64,000 bases of DNA, taken from contig NC_089185.1 in assembly GCF_947507565.1 (NCBI RefSeq), positions 1 through 64,000 of the forward strand. Reading direction: 5' to 3'. The notes below the pieces were generated by a model. The model was not told the DNA's origin. It saw only the letters and a list, made by a program, of their open reading frames with translations, and ran no database searches. The DNA comes from Oscarella lobularis (lineage: Eukaryota > Porifera > Homoscleromorpha > Homosclerophorida > Oscarellidae). Made by a program: the position numbers and the translations under genes. Of the stretch, positions 1 to 11,682 are shown one piece after another; the stretch's first letter is position 1, and every line of letters begins with the position of its first letter.

Positions 1-19
1 ACGCAAAGTACGCTCGTCC

Positions 20-32
20 TATATATATATGA
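20..32 (+). promoter_or_regulatory. TATA-like box before the first gene
   Basis: An alternating TA run (tatatatatatga) lies about 46-58 bp upstream of the ATG at 78. The spacing fits a core promoter with a very short 5' UTR. This rests on composition and position only. Confidence 0.35.
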
Positions 33-77
33 AAGGAAGGACCTTCCCCACTGACAGTTCTCAACTACAGGAAGAGG

Positions 78-1581
78 ATGGCACAACTCATCATTTTGTC
101 CGCTCTCTTACTCGGCTTTCTCCATGGTAATGTATTGGAATCGCCTCTCTCGATCTCACGTTGTTAACGTCGCGCCGCCTTTTCTCCCTTTCTAGGGTTA
201 GCAGCCAAAGAGAAATGCAATGGAAATAAGTGCAAACTGCCATCCGTTCGACGACCGAAAAATCTTTTGGAATGGAGAATTGACGACAGTCCGGTGGCGT
301 CTTGTGCAGACAACGGCAAATCCGTTCGACTTGTGCCTGCTGTAAGAAACGCTATCACTTCTCAAGAAATCACATTTCGTTGTGAAAATGGCAAAATGAT
401 TCACGTTCCCTCTGCTCCACGTTCAGGTTGGTGCTATAATCTCCTTTCTAGAATAATAATAATAATAATTATAATAATTCCCCAATTTTTCTCCAGTTCA
501 TCCTCGTGTAATCATTGACATTCAGTCTGAAGAAGATGCTAATAAAGACTTGATTCTCCAACGTTGTACTGTTAGGGGTGTGAATGCCAGGCCAACGTGG
601 TTCTTCCTCGACGTTGCCAAGCGCACTTGGAGACAAATTACATCTAACAGAAAGAGGAACAGAAATACGACGTACGTCGTTGAAGAAGATAACAACGACT
701 CACTTTTGTACGTGCCAATCAAGTCCAATTACGTGTATGGAACGTATAAATGCGCTGTGGACAATGTAGAGCGCAATATTACCGTCGAACCACCTCGTAA
801 GTCAGTTTTAGCGCCCTTTATAAAATGATATAGTAAAGAATTCTTTTTTCAAGGTTGTGATACTGTTCATCTTCGAAATGTTCTCCGTCGCAGGAATGGT
901 GGTACACCACGCGGAGCATCTGCGCGGACATCAAGTGGAACGACTTTGACCATTGACTGTTTTTATGACGTTCCAGACGTAGACGTAAAGTGTGACGTTG
1001 GAAAGTGGGTTTCTGTTCGTGACGCATCAGAAAACATTTCTGACATATGTTGGAAGTGTCCCTCATTGGACTCCCTCTTGCCTCCTTCAAAGCACGTAAG
1101 CGTCAAACAAAGACAACGTGGTCACAACAAAGAAGACCAAGTCGATTCACAGTACGAAATTTCTTGTCAAAAAAGATATCTTTACTCAAAAACAATTCAA
1201 AACAAGTTCAATGTAGCATGTCTTGACAAAAATGGAGATCGACCGCCAAGTTATTACAAAATTGACTCCTCCTCCTCCTCCTCCTCCTCCTCCTTCTCCG
1301 CCGATGACATTGAGTGCAAGCCTACTGAAAAACTGGTTGAACAAGCATGCGGTCCTTGTGGGACTCTACCTGGACACGAGAAGACGCCGTACATGATTGC
1401 TCCAAAAGGCGAAAAGAAACCTGACTTTGTCAACGTACCGTTTAAGAAGGCTACATGCAAAATTGACGTTGCCTGTTCAGACAACAGACAGGAGACGTTC
1501 TACTGTGGTAGCTACTCCTCTCCAACAGCAGAGTTCAAGTGGTTCAATCATGAACGTCAAACTTATGACCAAGTGTGTTAG
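78..1581 (+). CDS. Secreted Ig-like, cysteine-rich protein of unknown function
   Basis: Four exons are inferred: 78-126, 196-426, 497-796 and 854-1581. All join in frame at GT/AG sites. The first exon encodes a hydrophobic signal peptide (MAQLIILSALLLGFLHG) followed by AKEKC, so the product should be secreted. No later membrane segment is seen. Exons 2 and 3 read like immunoglobulin/sushi-type beta domains, with spaced cysteines, a Trp (RPTWFF) and a Y-x-C near the domain end (GTYKCAV). The last exon is cysteine-rich, with several CxxC-like pairs, and holds a poly-Ser run from a TCC microsatellite (~1267-1293). It ends in TYDQVC. Secreted Ig-like proteins in sponges are often recognition or adhesion factors, but no family member is identifiable here and function is unknown. 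The alternative is a lineage-specific extracellular matrix protein. Confidence 0.7.
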
Positions 1582-1768
1582 TATACATAGACCGAATTAG
1601 ATGTATGACTTTTACTTTTGTTACAAGAAGTGCATGTTGAAGATATATATGTAATTTGTTGTCCACCTAATAGAATCTATTGCGTGTCATGATGATGTAA
1701 GACGGGAACTTCCGCGTAGATCATCTAATCCCACGTGCGCGTTACGCAAGGGGAGTCCCAACATTGAG

Positions 1769-3154
1769 ATGGGGGAATGTCCAGGGAAAGAAACAAAGGT
1801 CGGTATCAACGCGAAGATCCCTCACTCTTTCGTCACGCGTTGCCCCGGCCTGACGAAGATGCTTCATCGAAGCGCGTCAAAGCACGATTTGGCGAGCACA
1901 AGTCGCGCTCGCAAAGCCGTTCAACTGAATTACGTCGACGACGAGAATCGTCCCTATTACAAGAACGATTGCGCTTGGACGTCGATCGTCGTACCGCCAG
2001 ACGTTGCGCATCTAAAACGTTCGCAAAAACTATTCGTCTACGATCATTTATTCGACAAATACGCTCTGAATTCGCTCGAAGAGTGCCACGCCATCAATTG
2101 GTGTCAAACGATCGCACCCATGATGCCCATGAATACGATGGGCGACGGAAATTGCCTTTTGCATGCTACTTCGCTATTCCTTTGGGGTTATCACGATCGC
2201 TCTCTCGATTTACGTCGATCGATTTACGACGCCCTTGTACGGGACTCCAAAGCACAAATTCGCCTACGATGGCACGCTTGGCGCGAACGTGCGAACAAAG
2301 ACTGTTCCGATTCCATGAAAGTTTCGTACGACACGAAAACGTGGCGTCAAGAGTGGATTATGCTTCTCAATGCCGTCGATCCAAATGCACTCGATCAACA
2401 ACGTCTCGAAAGTCTCGAAGAAATTCACATTTTCGTTTTGGCCAACGTTCTTCGACGTCCCATCATCGTTCTATCACAGCGCGAAATTCTCGATTTATAT
2501 GGTCAACCACTTCAACCTGTTACAATGGGTGGCATCTATTTGCCATTGTTGTGCGATCCTTTGAATTGTTGCAAAACGCCTGTCGTCATTGGATTTGCCG
2601 ACGGTCATTTTACTCCCATGCTATTCGTCAGTTTGGCCAGTGGTGAACAATTGATGCAAGTCGTTCCTCTCGTTCGCTATGGGGACTTTAATCCATTGCC
2701 TGTACATTTTATTGACGCTTCTACGGAAATTCCTCGTAATCTCTGCGAAGATTATTTGGAATTAGTCAAAATTGAAATTGGTGCAACTTCGCGAAGAACA
2801 ATCAAAGTGGCCGCTTGCTTTTCTCAACCGCCACTTCATCAAAATCTCATTGATAATTATGTTCATTATCTGATAGACGAAGAAGAAAAGCGAAATCAAC
2901 CTCCTCCCCCTCCTCTTCCACCGACATCTTCAAAAATGACGTCATCGAATTACATGCCACCGTCACGACCGACTCTTTTGGCCGCAGACGCTCATTCCAA
3001 TCTTTCGTCGTCGTCTAATTCACCTCGTCGCCGTGGCGACAATGACTTGCAATTCATTCATTGTGTCACGCCTGGATGTCGTCATTTTGGATCAAAAGAT
3101 CGTCTCAATATGTGCTCTGAGTGCTATTCGGTGCACAGGCGAACGCAGGCTTCT

Positions 3155-3189
<35 letters not shown>

Positions 3190-4258
3190 TAGTACTGCCG
3201 CTGCTGGACAAGTTGTTTCTCACAAGTGCCGTACGTCTGGCTGTGGAAATTACGGCGCCAAGGAAAGAGGATATCTATGCTCAGAATGTTCTCAACAAGC
3301 GACTCTACTTCAAAAAATTGAACAACGTCGTCGTCGAGAAGCGGAGGAGACGACGGAAAAGAGACGCAATCGTGCGACGACGCACATCAAGTGTCACACT
3401 AAAGGCTGCAACTTTTTTGGCAATCCTGAGCTGAATTTCTACTGTTCCAAGTGTTTCAATGACATGACAATCGCCGAACATGAACGTCATCGTAGAGAAA
3501 GAAGAATGATGAAGGATCCTATTGCCGTCACATCGCCGCCGCCGCCGCCGCCGCCACCGGATCCGGCGTCACTTCCGAAACCCGTTCTACCGGTCTCTGC
3601 TGCTGAGACGGTGCCGCCGTACGCACGTGATCGATGTCGTGAAAGCGGTTGCAACAAACGCGGTTTTCCAGACAATTACAATTACTGTGAAGATTGCTTT
3701 GCCAAAAGTATTGAGCGTTACCACAATAGTCGCATTCCAACCTCCCAATTTCCGCCGCCTCCACGAAGGGAAGAACGTGCCTCCGCCGCTTCCGCTGCCG
3801 TATCACGTCCCATCGACATACGCCAGAATGCCGTCAGCCGAAACAGCCCTTTTGCTGGGGACGACTTTTCAAAGAAGCCAAGTGAAAAAATTGTCAAGAC
3901 AAAGAGACCTAGTCAAATAAATGATGATATCTATTCGTCTTCTCCCTGTCGAACAGAAGGATGTGCTCTATTTGCTCCTAAAAACTCCAAGTATTGCCTT
4001 GACTGTCAGAAAGTGGAGAAAGATACAGGCGTCGCAGAGCCAGTAAAGCGGGTAGTGGCAACTCAGCAAAGATGCCGCGGCGGACACCATTGCTCGCGTT
4101 TGGGCAATGCTCACTATCAAGGCTACTGCTCACAATGCTATTTTGCTTGGACGGGTGATGGCAAGTATCGTGGTCGCCCAATGGCCACCACGCAAGATGT
4201 TCGGCTAAAATCAGCTATAAGGACCAAAGACATTCCATGTATGGATACAAACACATGA
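1769..4258 (+). CDS. TNFAIP3: A20-like OTU deubiquitinase / ubiquitin-editing enzyme
   Basis: Single-exon gene of 829 residues. The N-terminal half is an OTU cysteine protease domain. The catalytic Cys is C129 in MGDGNCLLHA and the catalytic His is H280 in GFADGHFTPM. The stretches SLEEIHIFVL, LRRPIIVLS and VGGIYLPL-type (here MGGIYLPL) match vertebrate A20 closely. The C-terminal half carries six A20-type zinc fingers (C-x4-C-x11-C-x2-C pattern) near residues 431, 486, 541, 622, 726 and 768, joined by low-complexity Ser and Pro linkers. Human A20 has seven fingers. In vertebrates A20 removes K63 chains from and adds K48 chains to TNF/TLR signalling proteins such as RIPK1, damping NF-kB. Multiple fingers exclude Cezanne/OTUD7, which has one. 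The ATG at 1769 is the first in a long open frame and leaves a ~130-residue N-terminus typical of the family. The missing introns may indicate a retrocopy that became the functional locus, or intron loss. Confidence 0.92.
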
Positions 4259-4422
4259 CCTTCATTTAGCTGCAGTATCGTTTTTTTTTTATTTTATTAT
4301 GACCACGCTAAGCGCGCAACACACGCGAGAATTTACGCAAGCGCGCGCAGGGAGGGAGAAGAAGGCGTGCGCGCGTTACACCGGCGTCTGCGAGAACTTG
4401 ATCGCGTGTGTGTCGCGCCACG

Positions 4423-7129
4423 ATGATGAACGACGACGATTACTACGACGAATCGTTTCTACGCAAGCTCTTTCTAACAGGAATCAACACGCGCGACCCC
4501 AAAGCGCGTCGACAGGCCCTCGACGTGATTTGTTCGGTCGTCGAAACGTGGAAAGACGCCCTCGATTTGGACGATGAAGCCGAACAGGCAAGCGATCTTC
4601 TCACGCGCTATCTACCGACCATCGTACGCTGGAAAACGGCGTGTCCGTTCAAAGACGTGCGAGCAAAGTGCAAAGAAATCGTTGAATCGCTCGAGGTTCG
4701 ACGATTGCGAAATAACGAAGGGAATACGCTTTATTTCTTCCTCTGGACTGCAGGGAAAGGCAATCAAAGTGCCACAATTGCGACACCCGGGGGCGTCAGC
4801 TTTCATTCCCGAAAGCGAAGTGCGTAAGGGGATACGAAAAAAGGGGGGAACCACGCACGGGGGCCAAAAGGCGTGAGAGGGGTGTGGCACGTCGTCCCCA
4901 AAAAAACACACACGTGACCATCGACGTCACCGCACTATTTTTTCTCTAGGTCATCTCAGTCGACACGGACGACGAAGGGGTAATTTAATTAACAGGAGAC
5001 TGTATTTATCGTGTGACGTCATTTCATCTATAGACTCGCGATCTTTTCATCGAAGCCTATCTTGTTGACAATCGCGTATCAAACATGATACGTCTGATGG
5101 GTTATCATCCGCGCTATTTGGTCAGTTTCTTGCAATTTCACGTCTATATGATGCATCAAGACGGTCCGCTCCCTGTTCACCTTCGTCATTATATTGCTAT
5201 TCTGGTAAAGTAAAACATTTCCACCTTCATCTTCTGACGGCACATGGACGCTTCTCTTTTTTTCACTTAGGCTGCTGCTCGTCACAGGTGCACTTATTTG
5301 GTATAAAAACACAAAGCTTTCTTCTTTTTTTCAGATGACAACCCTCTTTCGTCTCCCTCCCCCCCCCCCCCCCTCCTTAGATTAGTTTATGTGAAGCCAA
5401 TTTTCTTGCCTATGGTGGCGATCCAATCTGGTTGGAAGATCCGCTAAGAGCTCCCAAAAAAATTCGCGCTCTCAATCACATCAACATGATTCTCGCTCAT
5501 CAACCGTGGCTCATAAAGCCGGACAATATTAAGGTAGGCTCTTAAGATCTATTTTATTTATTTATTTATTTATTTATTATGGTGTGGGGTGGGTTAGGAT
5601 TTACTTCAGCCCAGTTCTGATAGCTGGTCTTTAAGTGAGCTGACTCACGCTCTTGTCATACTTGCTCATTACCACAGTCTCGCCGGATTTGCCCTTGGAT
5701 GTGGTCTCAACCCGGAAATTGACTCGAGAGAGGGTCACGTCGTCTCGTCACCATTTTCTGTAATGTCGTCGCCTATACGAACGAGTAATTGAGACGAGTT
5801 TCTCATCTTAATATTAGAGTGAAAGCAACAGTCCTCCTGTTGCAACACCACGCGTTGCTACAGAACCCTCTTCACGTTCATCTCAGTGCGAAGAAAACGA
5901 CGACGACGACGATGAACGTTCTCCGGTCTTCGCCAGTGTTACCTTCCAAAGCGTCATGGAAAAATTGAAGCAAATTGAAAATAACCCCGACGATTTTGAT
6001 TTTGAAGAGCCATCGACAGAAGAATTGGAAAAGCAATTTGAAACAGAAACTTTAGCTAGTGCAGAGCGTGAGTCAATGACGCATTTCCGGGTTCCTTGGT
6101 TCTAGTGGAGGCCATCCCCCATGGGGGTTCCATGATTTCCTAGAGGGGGGTTCTGTTTTATGTAAAAGAGAGCGCGGTGGCCTCCCCCCGTGCCGCGCCG
6201 CGCCGCCGCCACCGCCACCGCAGACAATTAGTTACAGTTCCATGTTTTGCCTCTCTAAACCAAATTTGGGGGCAATTATGTTAACAACAACTAATGCTCT
6301 ACGACGTTGACTATTGAAATGTTTCTACTCCCTCCCTTTTAGTGGGTGATCCTCATCCTGTTGCTACGGGGGCGTCGTACGTTTCTCCTCGTATTGCTAA
6401 ATACGTTGAAGATCCCGAGTTTGAACATGAGGATTTTGCTAAAAGGGGAGACTTCTCTGGCGTGTCTACATTCAGAGTTCAGGTAAAGAAGAAAAGAGTT
6501 GGCTTCTTCTTCTTCGCAACTGTGATTTGCTCGTCGTTATAAGGATTTCTCATGGGAAGATCAGGGATATTCGCTAGCAAATCGCCTCTTCCCTGACATA
6601 GGTCAATTGCTAGATGACAAATTTAAACTTATTGTTGATCTCACCTATCGAACGTAAGTCATGGTCAATGAATTCTCTCTAATGGAAAAGGAGGACTAAA
6701 TGATGTAGGTTTGGCACAAATGTCGAAATTGACACAACCATGTTCAGAAGTGCCATTTGGAATTACATCCATTGCATCAAAGGAATTTTTCACGACGATT
6801 ACAATTATGGAGAAGTAAGTGCTTCTTCTCTATGATGAGATGATTCTCTTATACACCCCTTCCCTGTGCGCGCAGGTCAACAAAATGCTTCATCGAGACA
6901 TCAAGAAATACATTCGAAACGTCACGTGTTTTCCAGAGAGAACGATAGTCAATGATTTTAATCTTTTCTTGGCAGGTTTTCACTACACGGAAAAGGTTCG
7001 CCTATATAAATATTATTAATTGATTGCAAGTATTTTTTCTAGGTGCACGTGAATCTTCTACTTCTTGAAGCAAGACTCCAAGCTGAACTTCTCTATGCCC
7101 TTCGTGCCATAATGCGCTACATGACATGA
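4423..7129 (+). CDS. SESN: Sestrin (stress-induced leucine sensor / mTORC1 inhibitor)
   Basis: Multi-exon gene with about 11 short exons. The start is the ATG at 4423 ([10 protein letters not shown]). The recognisable sestrin core runs across exons at ~5034-5202 ([33 protein letters not shown]), 5271-5300 ([10 protein letters not shown]), 5384-5533 ([26 protein letters not shown]) and ~5599-5760 ([19 protein letters not shown]). The C-terminal domain ends in [19 protein letters not shown]. Vertebrate sestrins bind leucine and GATOR2 and carry an AhpD-like alkyl-hydroperoxide reductase fold. The redox Cys (HRCTYL) and the following Tyr are present, but the position seven residues after that Cys, His in human SESN2, reads Cys here (ISLCEANF). 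An acidic exon at 5819-6068 is the variable linker. Family assignment is very secure; exact small-exon borders are less so. Confidence 0.9.
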
Positions 7130-7337
7130 TAGGACATTGTGTGTCTATTCTACTAGTGTTTATCATCCGCCATCTTTTGGGAGACCGAAAACTCTGTACG
7201 TATATTGCCGTTCTGCGTGTTATAGCAGTATTTATTTTGTAGAGCCTGCGCCTAAATTTAAAAGCGTTTTCTAATTGAGTACGTTGCGCAACGTTACGCA
7301 CAGTTTTGCGCAGAAAAGCGCGCGGAGCGTTCGATCG

Positions 7338-10316
7338 ATGGACTTCACCGGTACAGTCTGTTTTGAGGGGCCACGACGACGTATTTGCGTTCTAGAAGTG
7401 CTTGTTTTACGTAGGAAAAGGACTGAAAGCGGTCCCGACTCCGTCCGAACGAGATGCGCATCGAAAACTCGTTCTAGACGAAAATTCGCTTACGAAGTTG
7501 AAAGGAATTGAAGAATATCGATGTTTAGAAACGGTATGAGCTCGCAAACGGCTTCATAGGCGTCGAATCATTGAGTTTCAGCTTTCGGTTGCTCGCAATC
7601 GCTTGGTCCGACTTCCGCCTTCGTCTTTTGCATCTCTTCGCAATTTACGAGTGCTCAACTTGGAGCAAAACAGTCTATTCGATGTACAAGGCAAGTGGGG
7701 CGTTCAGGTTGGGGGCGAGAAGTCGCCATATTTTCGTGACGTCACATTTTTAGGTCTTTCATGTCTTCCCATGCTCGAATGGTTAAATCTTTCGGGAAAC
7801 AGTCTCAAAGTAGAGCTCTCCTTTCATATATTCATTTATATATTTATTTATTTTCAGGATTTTTCTGGAGTGAAAGCAAACGTGAGACTGAGCCATTTGG
7901 ATTTATCTGATAACAGGTTCACGAAAAACAAGAGTCAAAATTCAATACTACTACTAATAATAAATATTACATTGTTGCAGCATATCGGATCTTTTTGATA
8001 TATCACAATTGCGTCACTTGAAAGTAGGACACCAATAAAAAAATCAGTTTAATTAAATGACACAAAGAAATATTTATAGGCCCTTTTACTCCATGGAAAC
8101 GTGCTGACGTCAATCCAAAAGTACCTTTAATTAAGTAAGGGCCTATAGTATGTACAATGGTTCTCTACTCTAGGGCTCCTAATTGTCTTCCATCATGTCT
8201 TTGTCTTCTGACACTAGCAGACAACGAAATTCACGATTTGACTGAAGTGAGAAGTCCTGGTTTACTTATTTTTTATTTATTCTCTTCCAGTTTCTCACAT
8301 TGACTCGTCTTGCGTCGTCACTTGCTAATTTAACTGTAGCAAACAATCCAGCTCTACTAATGACTGGCCAATCAATGTAGAGATCTGATTCAAATTAAAT
8401 TAAAACGTAGACTCTCTTTATTGTATAGGGGTTTTGATTATCGACCCTATTTTCTCTCCATTTGTCCCAATCTCGAAACGTTAGATGGCTTCACTATAGC
8501 GGACGACGAAAGACAAAGAGCCAATCACCTTTTTCCTCCAACAACGAAATCTCCATACAAATTGGGTCAGCATCGAGAACTCGTCGAATATTTGAGTTCC
8601 CTTTTGCCTTTAACCCAAGCGCGTCAAGTAAACGTCATTATCATCAACCAATCAAACGAATTCGAAATTTTTTTCTTTCAGTTGCACCAGACTGGATTGA
8701 GAAGAGAAAAAGACGACGTTCTCAAATTACATCAACAACATATCGAGGCTCAATTTCTCGAATATCAGGACGAACAGAGACAACAATTGCAACGCCTTTT
8801 CCAACAACAAGAAGAACTTCTAAGACAGAGTCGCACATCTCTTGCAACTTCTTCACTAAATGATACCAATGCCACCGAAATATATGTAGCAACAGCAGGT
8901 AAAAACAATAGAAACGATGATCCTTTAGCATTCAATCTCATCCAGAATTAACCAAGTCAAAAAGTGAGTCTACTTTAGTTCTAGAAGACCTTGAAGACGA
9001 ACTCGCTGATTTGCACGGTTTGTACATTATTATTCATCTCTATTGACTATTCGCCACATATTAGAAACGAGTTTACTGACGTCAACGTCCGAATACGTGC
9101 CCCTTCCTCCGGGAGGACAAGTCTTTTCACCTCAAAAAGCCAATTCTTTTGCTAATGAAACGGAAAACAAACGTTCGTTCACTCAAATAAAGTCTAATTA
9201 ATTAATAGGGAATATAATTAGATGATGCTGCAATTGTGATTCAATCGTGGGTTCGCGGACATCAGCTTCGCGAACGATTGCGTCCGTTCGTCGAAGAGAC
9301 GCGTGCCGCCGTCAAAATCCAGGCGGCGTGGCGAGGTCATCGCACTCGGAAACGAGATCCCTTCGTACGAGAAATGAAGCGAGAAATTCGCTGCAAGCGC
9401 ACGGAAGCTCATTTGATTCACATTACCCAAACGTTGACTGACACTCAACGGGAACTGGTAAAGGAATCCCAGCTGAGACGACGACAAGAAGAGTCAATAG
9501 CGCGTCTTTGGGACGAAGTACGTCACCACCACTGTCTGAGTTTTAAGGAGAAATCAAGATTATACTCTAGGTTCGTTCACTCAATAGAAAAAATGACTGG
9601 AATGCTGCTGCCACTTGCATTCAATCAGCCTGGTAAGAAGAGACAGAGGAGTGTAGGGCGCTATCTATTGCTATTCTTAGGCGTCGGTATAGGACAAGAA
9701 AGGTACATAGGGATGTCTAGACGCGAATGTAGTGTGATTCTTTTATAGAAAAAGACAGTTGAGAGCAGCCACGTTTCTTTGAATGATGTCAGCAGTCAGG
9801 TAGCGCCGTATGGAAGAGAGAAGAGGAGCATTACATGTATTCGTTTAGATTGGAAGTCTTCTTGAAGCCGTCAATGATTTGGAGAGTCAAGTAAAGGGTT
9901 CTGAAGACACGTCCTTGTCTTTCAAATTGGAATCAGGTATGCATATGTGACTAGTTAGTCCCAAAGAGAATAAAACAGGGATTTTAGATAGTGCATCGTC
10001 GATTAGTGACGGTGACGGAGCCGTCGACTCTAGTCCAACGGATCTAAAAGCAGCGGTTGCTTCTCCTTTGTCTTTGCAAAATAGTGGCGGTTCTTTGTCG
10101 TCGTCTCGATCGGGAAAATCGCCGAGAGAAAAAGCCGAAGATCTTCTCTCGTCCCTCGAACATCAATTGTCTCAAAACAACAAATTGATGACGTCGACAG
10201 ATTCTGAGGGACAGCAGACACCTGGAAGCATGTGCAGCTTCTATTCTCTACCTCCCAAACTCGCCGCATTAGCAACGACATCTCAATCGACGGCATCAGG
10301 CACAAATCAACAATAA
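7338..10316 (+). CDS. CEP97: CEP97-like centrosomal LRR/IQ protein
   Basis: Multi-exon gene. Exon 1 (7338-7350) encodes MDFTG and joins GKGLKAVP in exon 2. About six leucine-rich repeats follow (KLVLDENSL, LRVLNLEQNSL, LEWLNLSGNSL, LSHLDLSDN, CLLTLADNEI). The LRR cap GFDYRPYFLSICPNLETLDG and the segment YKLGQHRELVEYLSSLLPLT closely match human CEP97. Two or more IQ motifs lie at ~9229-9345 (IVIQSWVRG, VKIQAAWRGHRTRK) and a third after ~9590 (CIQSAWRR-type, split by an intron). A Ser-rich tail ends at 10316. In vertebrates CEP97 recruits CP110 to cap the mother centriole and block ciliogenesis, and its IQ motif binds calmodulin-type proteins. The stop codon lies 41 bp from the convergent minus-strand LRR gene. 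Introns are 50-110 nt. Confidence 0.85.
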
Positions 10317-10357
10317 AAAACGTAAATAAATGAAAAATGCGTACATGTCTACTCAAA

Positions 10358-11224
10358 CTATCGAAATCGTACAGTAATAGATTTATTGTTTCCTTTTTCC
10401 GTCCATCCAAAAGCCTTGTACTCCATCCAAGATCTCTTCATTTCGCGCCTCTTCAAATCCAGTTTGTCGTCATCAATGACGACGTCATCACGTGATGTTA
10501 AAACGACCGGCGGCGGCGGAGGCGGAAGCGACGATCGATCCTTGTGTCGATAAAGTCGTGGCGATAGACGTGGAAGTAGCGTCGAAGATCTCGCTCTCGG
10601 CGAAGTGAGGCCCCTTTCGGGGGGAACACGACTTCCAAACGAAATCGATCGTCTCAACGCATCCTTTGTCGGTTCAAAGACGCCGACGGCCAATTGACGT
10701 TCGCTCGCTTCGATTCGTCGTCGATCGAGCACGCGAACGGCGGGCAGCTTATAAATAAGCGATGCGCGATAGTTTGGACGTTGAGTAAGCGGATTGCCAC
10801 TGACATTGAGATAATCGAGCGCGAGCATGCGTCGACATTCGCCTACAAGTTCGCCGAGCGAGACGAGCTCGTTATTTTGCAGCGAAAGGACACGAAGGCA
10901 AGTGAGAGGTCGTAAAAGCGAATTTCCAATCGTAGTTAGGAGATTATCGTGTAAATAGAGCTCGGTTAGAAGGAGCGTCGACGAAAAGGTGCCCGGCGGT
11001 AGACGACGAAGCGCGTTGCCGTTGAGCCAGAGCGCTTTGAGGTGACGAAAGCGGTCGAGACAGGCGAACGTGTCGAAACGAATTTTCGACGTCATTTCGG
11101 CGAGATAGAGTTCGTCCACGTCGCGATCTTTTGTTTTTCGCGCGTCTCCGAGTAGACAATTCAAGTAGGTGTCGAGAGAAACCGGTGCAACGGCGCCTTC
11201 CTTCTCTTCTTTACTTGTAGCCAT
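10358..11224 (-). CDS. Single-exon leucine-rich repeat protein (LRRC72-like)
   Basis: Intronless gene of 288 residues, starting at the ATG on the minus strand at 11224. Residues ~45-170 contain four to five LRRs (LKALWLNGNALRRLP, LTELYLHDNLL, LRVLSLQNNEL, LDYLNVSGNPL). An LRR cap follows with RPNYRASLIYKLPAVRVLD and SISFG, a pattern seen in LRRC72 and other axonemal LRR proteins. The C-terminus is basic with a short poly-Pro run. No signal peptide or membrane segment is seen, so it is probably cytosolic or ciliary. It is tail to tail with CEP97. The LRRC72 resemblance is from memory of the cap motif, so treat the name as tentative; a generic SDS22-type LRR protein is the alternative. Confidence 0.8.
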   Translation of the reverse strand: MATSKEEKEGAVAPVSLDTYLNCLLGDARKTKDRDVDELYLAEMTSKIRFDTFACLDRFRHLKALWLNGNALRRLPPGTFSSTLLLTELYLHDNLLTTIGNSLLRPLTCLRVLSLQNNELVSLGELVGECRRMLALDYLNVSGNPLTQRPNYRASLIYKLPAVRVLDRRRIEASERQLAVGVFEPTKDALRRSISFGSRVPPERGLTSPRARSSTLLPRLSPRLYRHKDRSSLPPPPPPVVLTSRDDVVIDDDKLDLKRREMKRSWMEYKAFGWTEKGNNKSITVRFR

Positions 11225-11682
11225 TTGTTTATCGCTAGCGTTTGTTTATTGAAGGACATCCGGGCTTGCAACTACGTAGCCTTCCCCCACCCGCGATTCT
11301 TTTTCTTTTCTATTTTGGACTTCTAGTGAGCACCAAATAGTCAGCATTTGGTGCTCACTTGAGTAAGATTTCCGCGTTCATAGCCCAAATGACTTCAATT
11401 TTAGCCATTTGCTCGTACGATTTCTACCGTGCGCTAGCACACTTGGCGGCCATGTGACGTATGACGTAGAATCATGATCCACGTGATTTCACTCTGCACA
11501 ACCATTGGTTCCCGCGTTTTTTTGTACGAAACGGTCGAACCGAAAAACTTGCCCAGCTTGCCCGGCGGGCGTGTCCACGATCTCGATTTTGATTGGCTCT
11601 TGCTGCGCATACGTCATTCTAATCCGGGTTGCAATTCGCCGGTTTCAGTCATTCTCGGCCGAACTTTCTACGAGCAGGCTCC
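11225..11682. promoter_or_regulatory. Divergent intergenic region with perfect hairpin
   Basis: This 458 bp gap separates the minus-strand LRR gene from the exon chain that begins near 11683. It contains a perfect 14 bp inverted repeat (11325-11338 and 11346-11359, 7 nt loop), a CCAAT-type motif near 11502 (accattggttccc) and a second ATTGG near 11591. It probably holds both promoters. No coding signal was seen in it. Confidence 0.4.
11325..11359. repeat. Perfect 14 bp inverted repeat
   Basis: The arms agtgagcaccaaat and atttggtgctcact are exact reverse complements separated by agtcagc. The short arms and absence of obvious flanking target duplication make it either a MITE relic or a regulatory stem-loop. 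Confidence 0.8.

Noticed and set aside
3487-3806. Two minus-strand frames across the A20 gene
   Set aside because: They overlap the zinc-finger linkers and consist of low-complexity Gly/Ala sequence opposite the Pro run.
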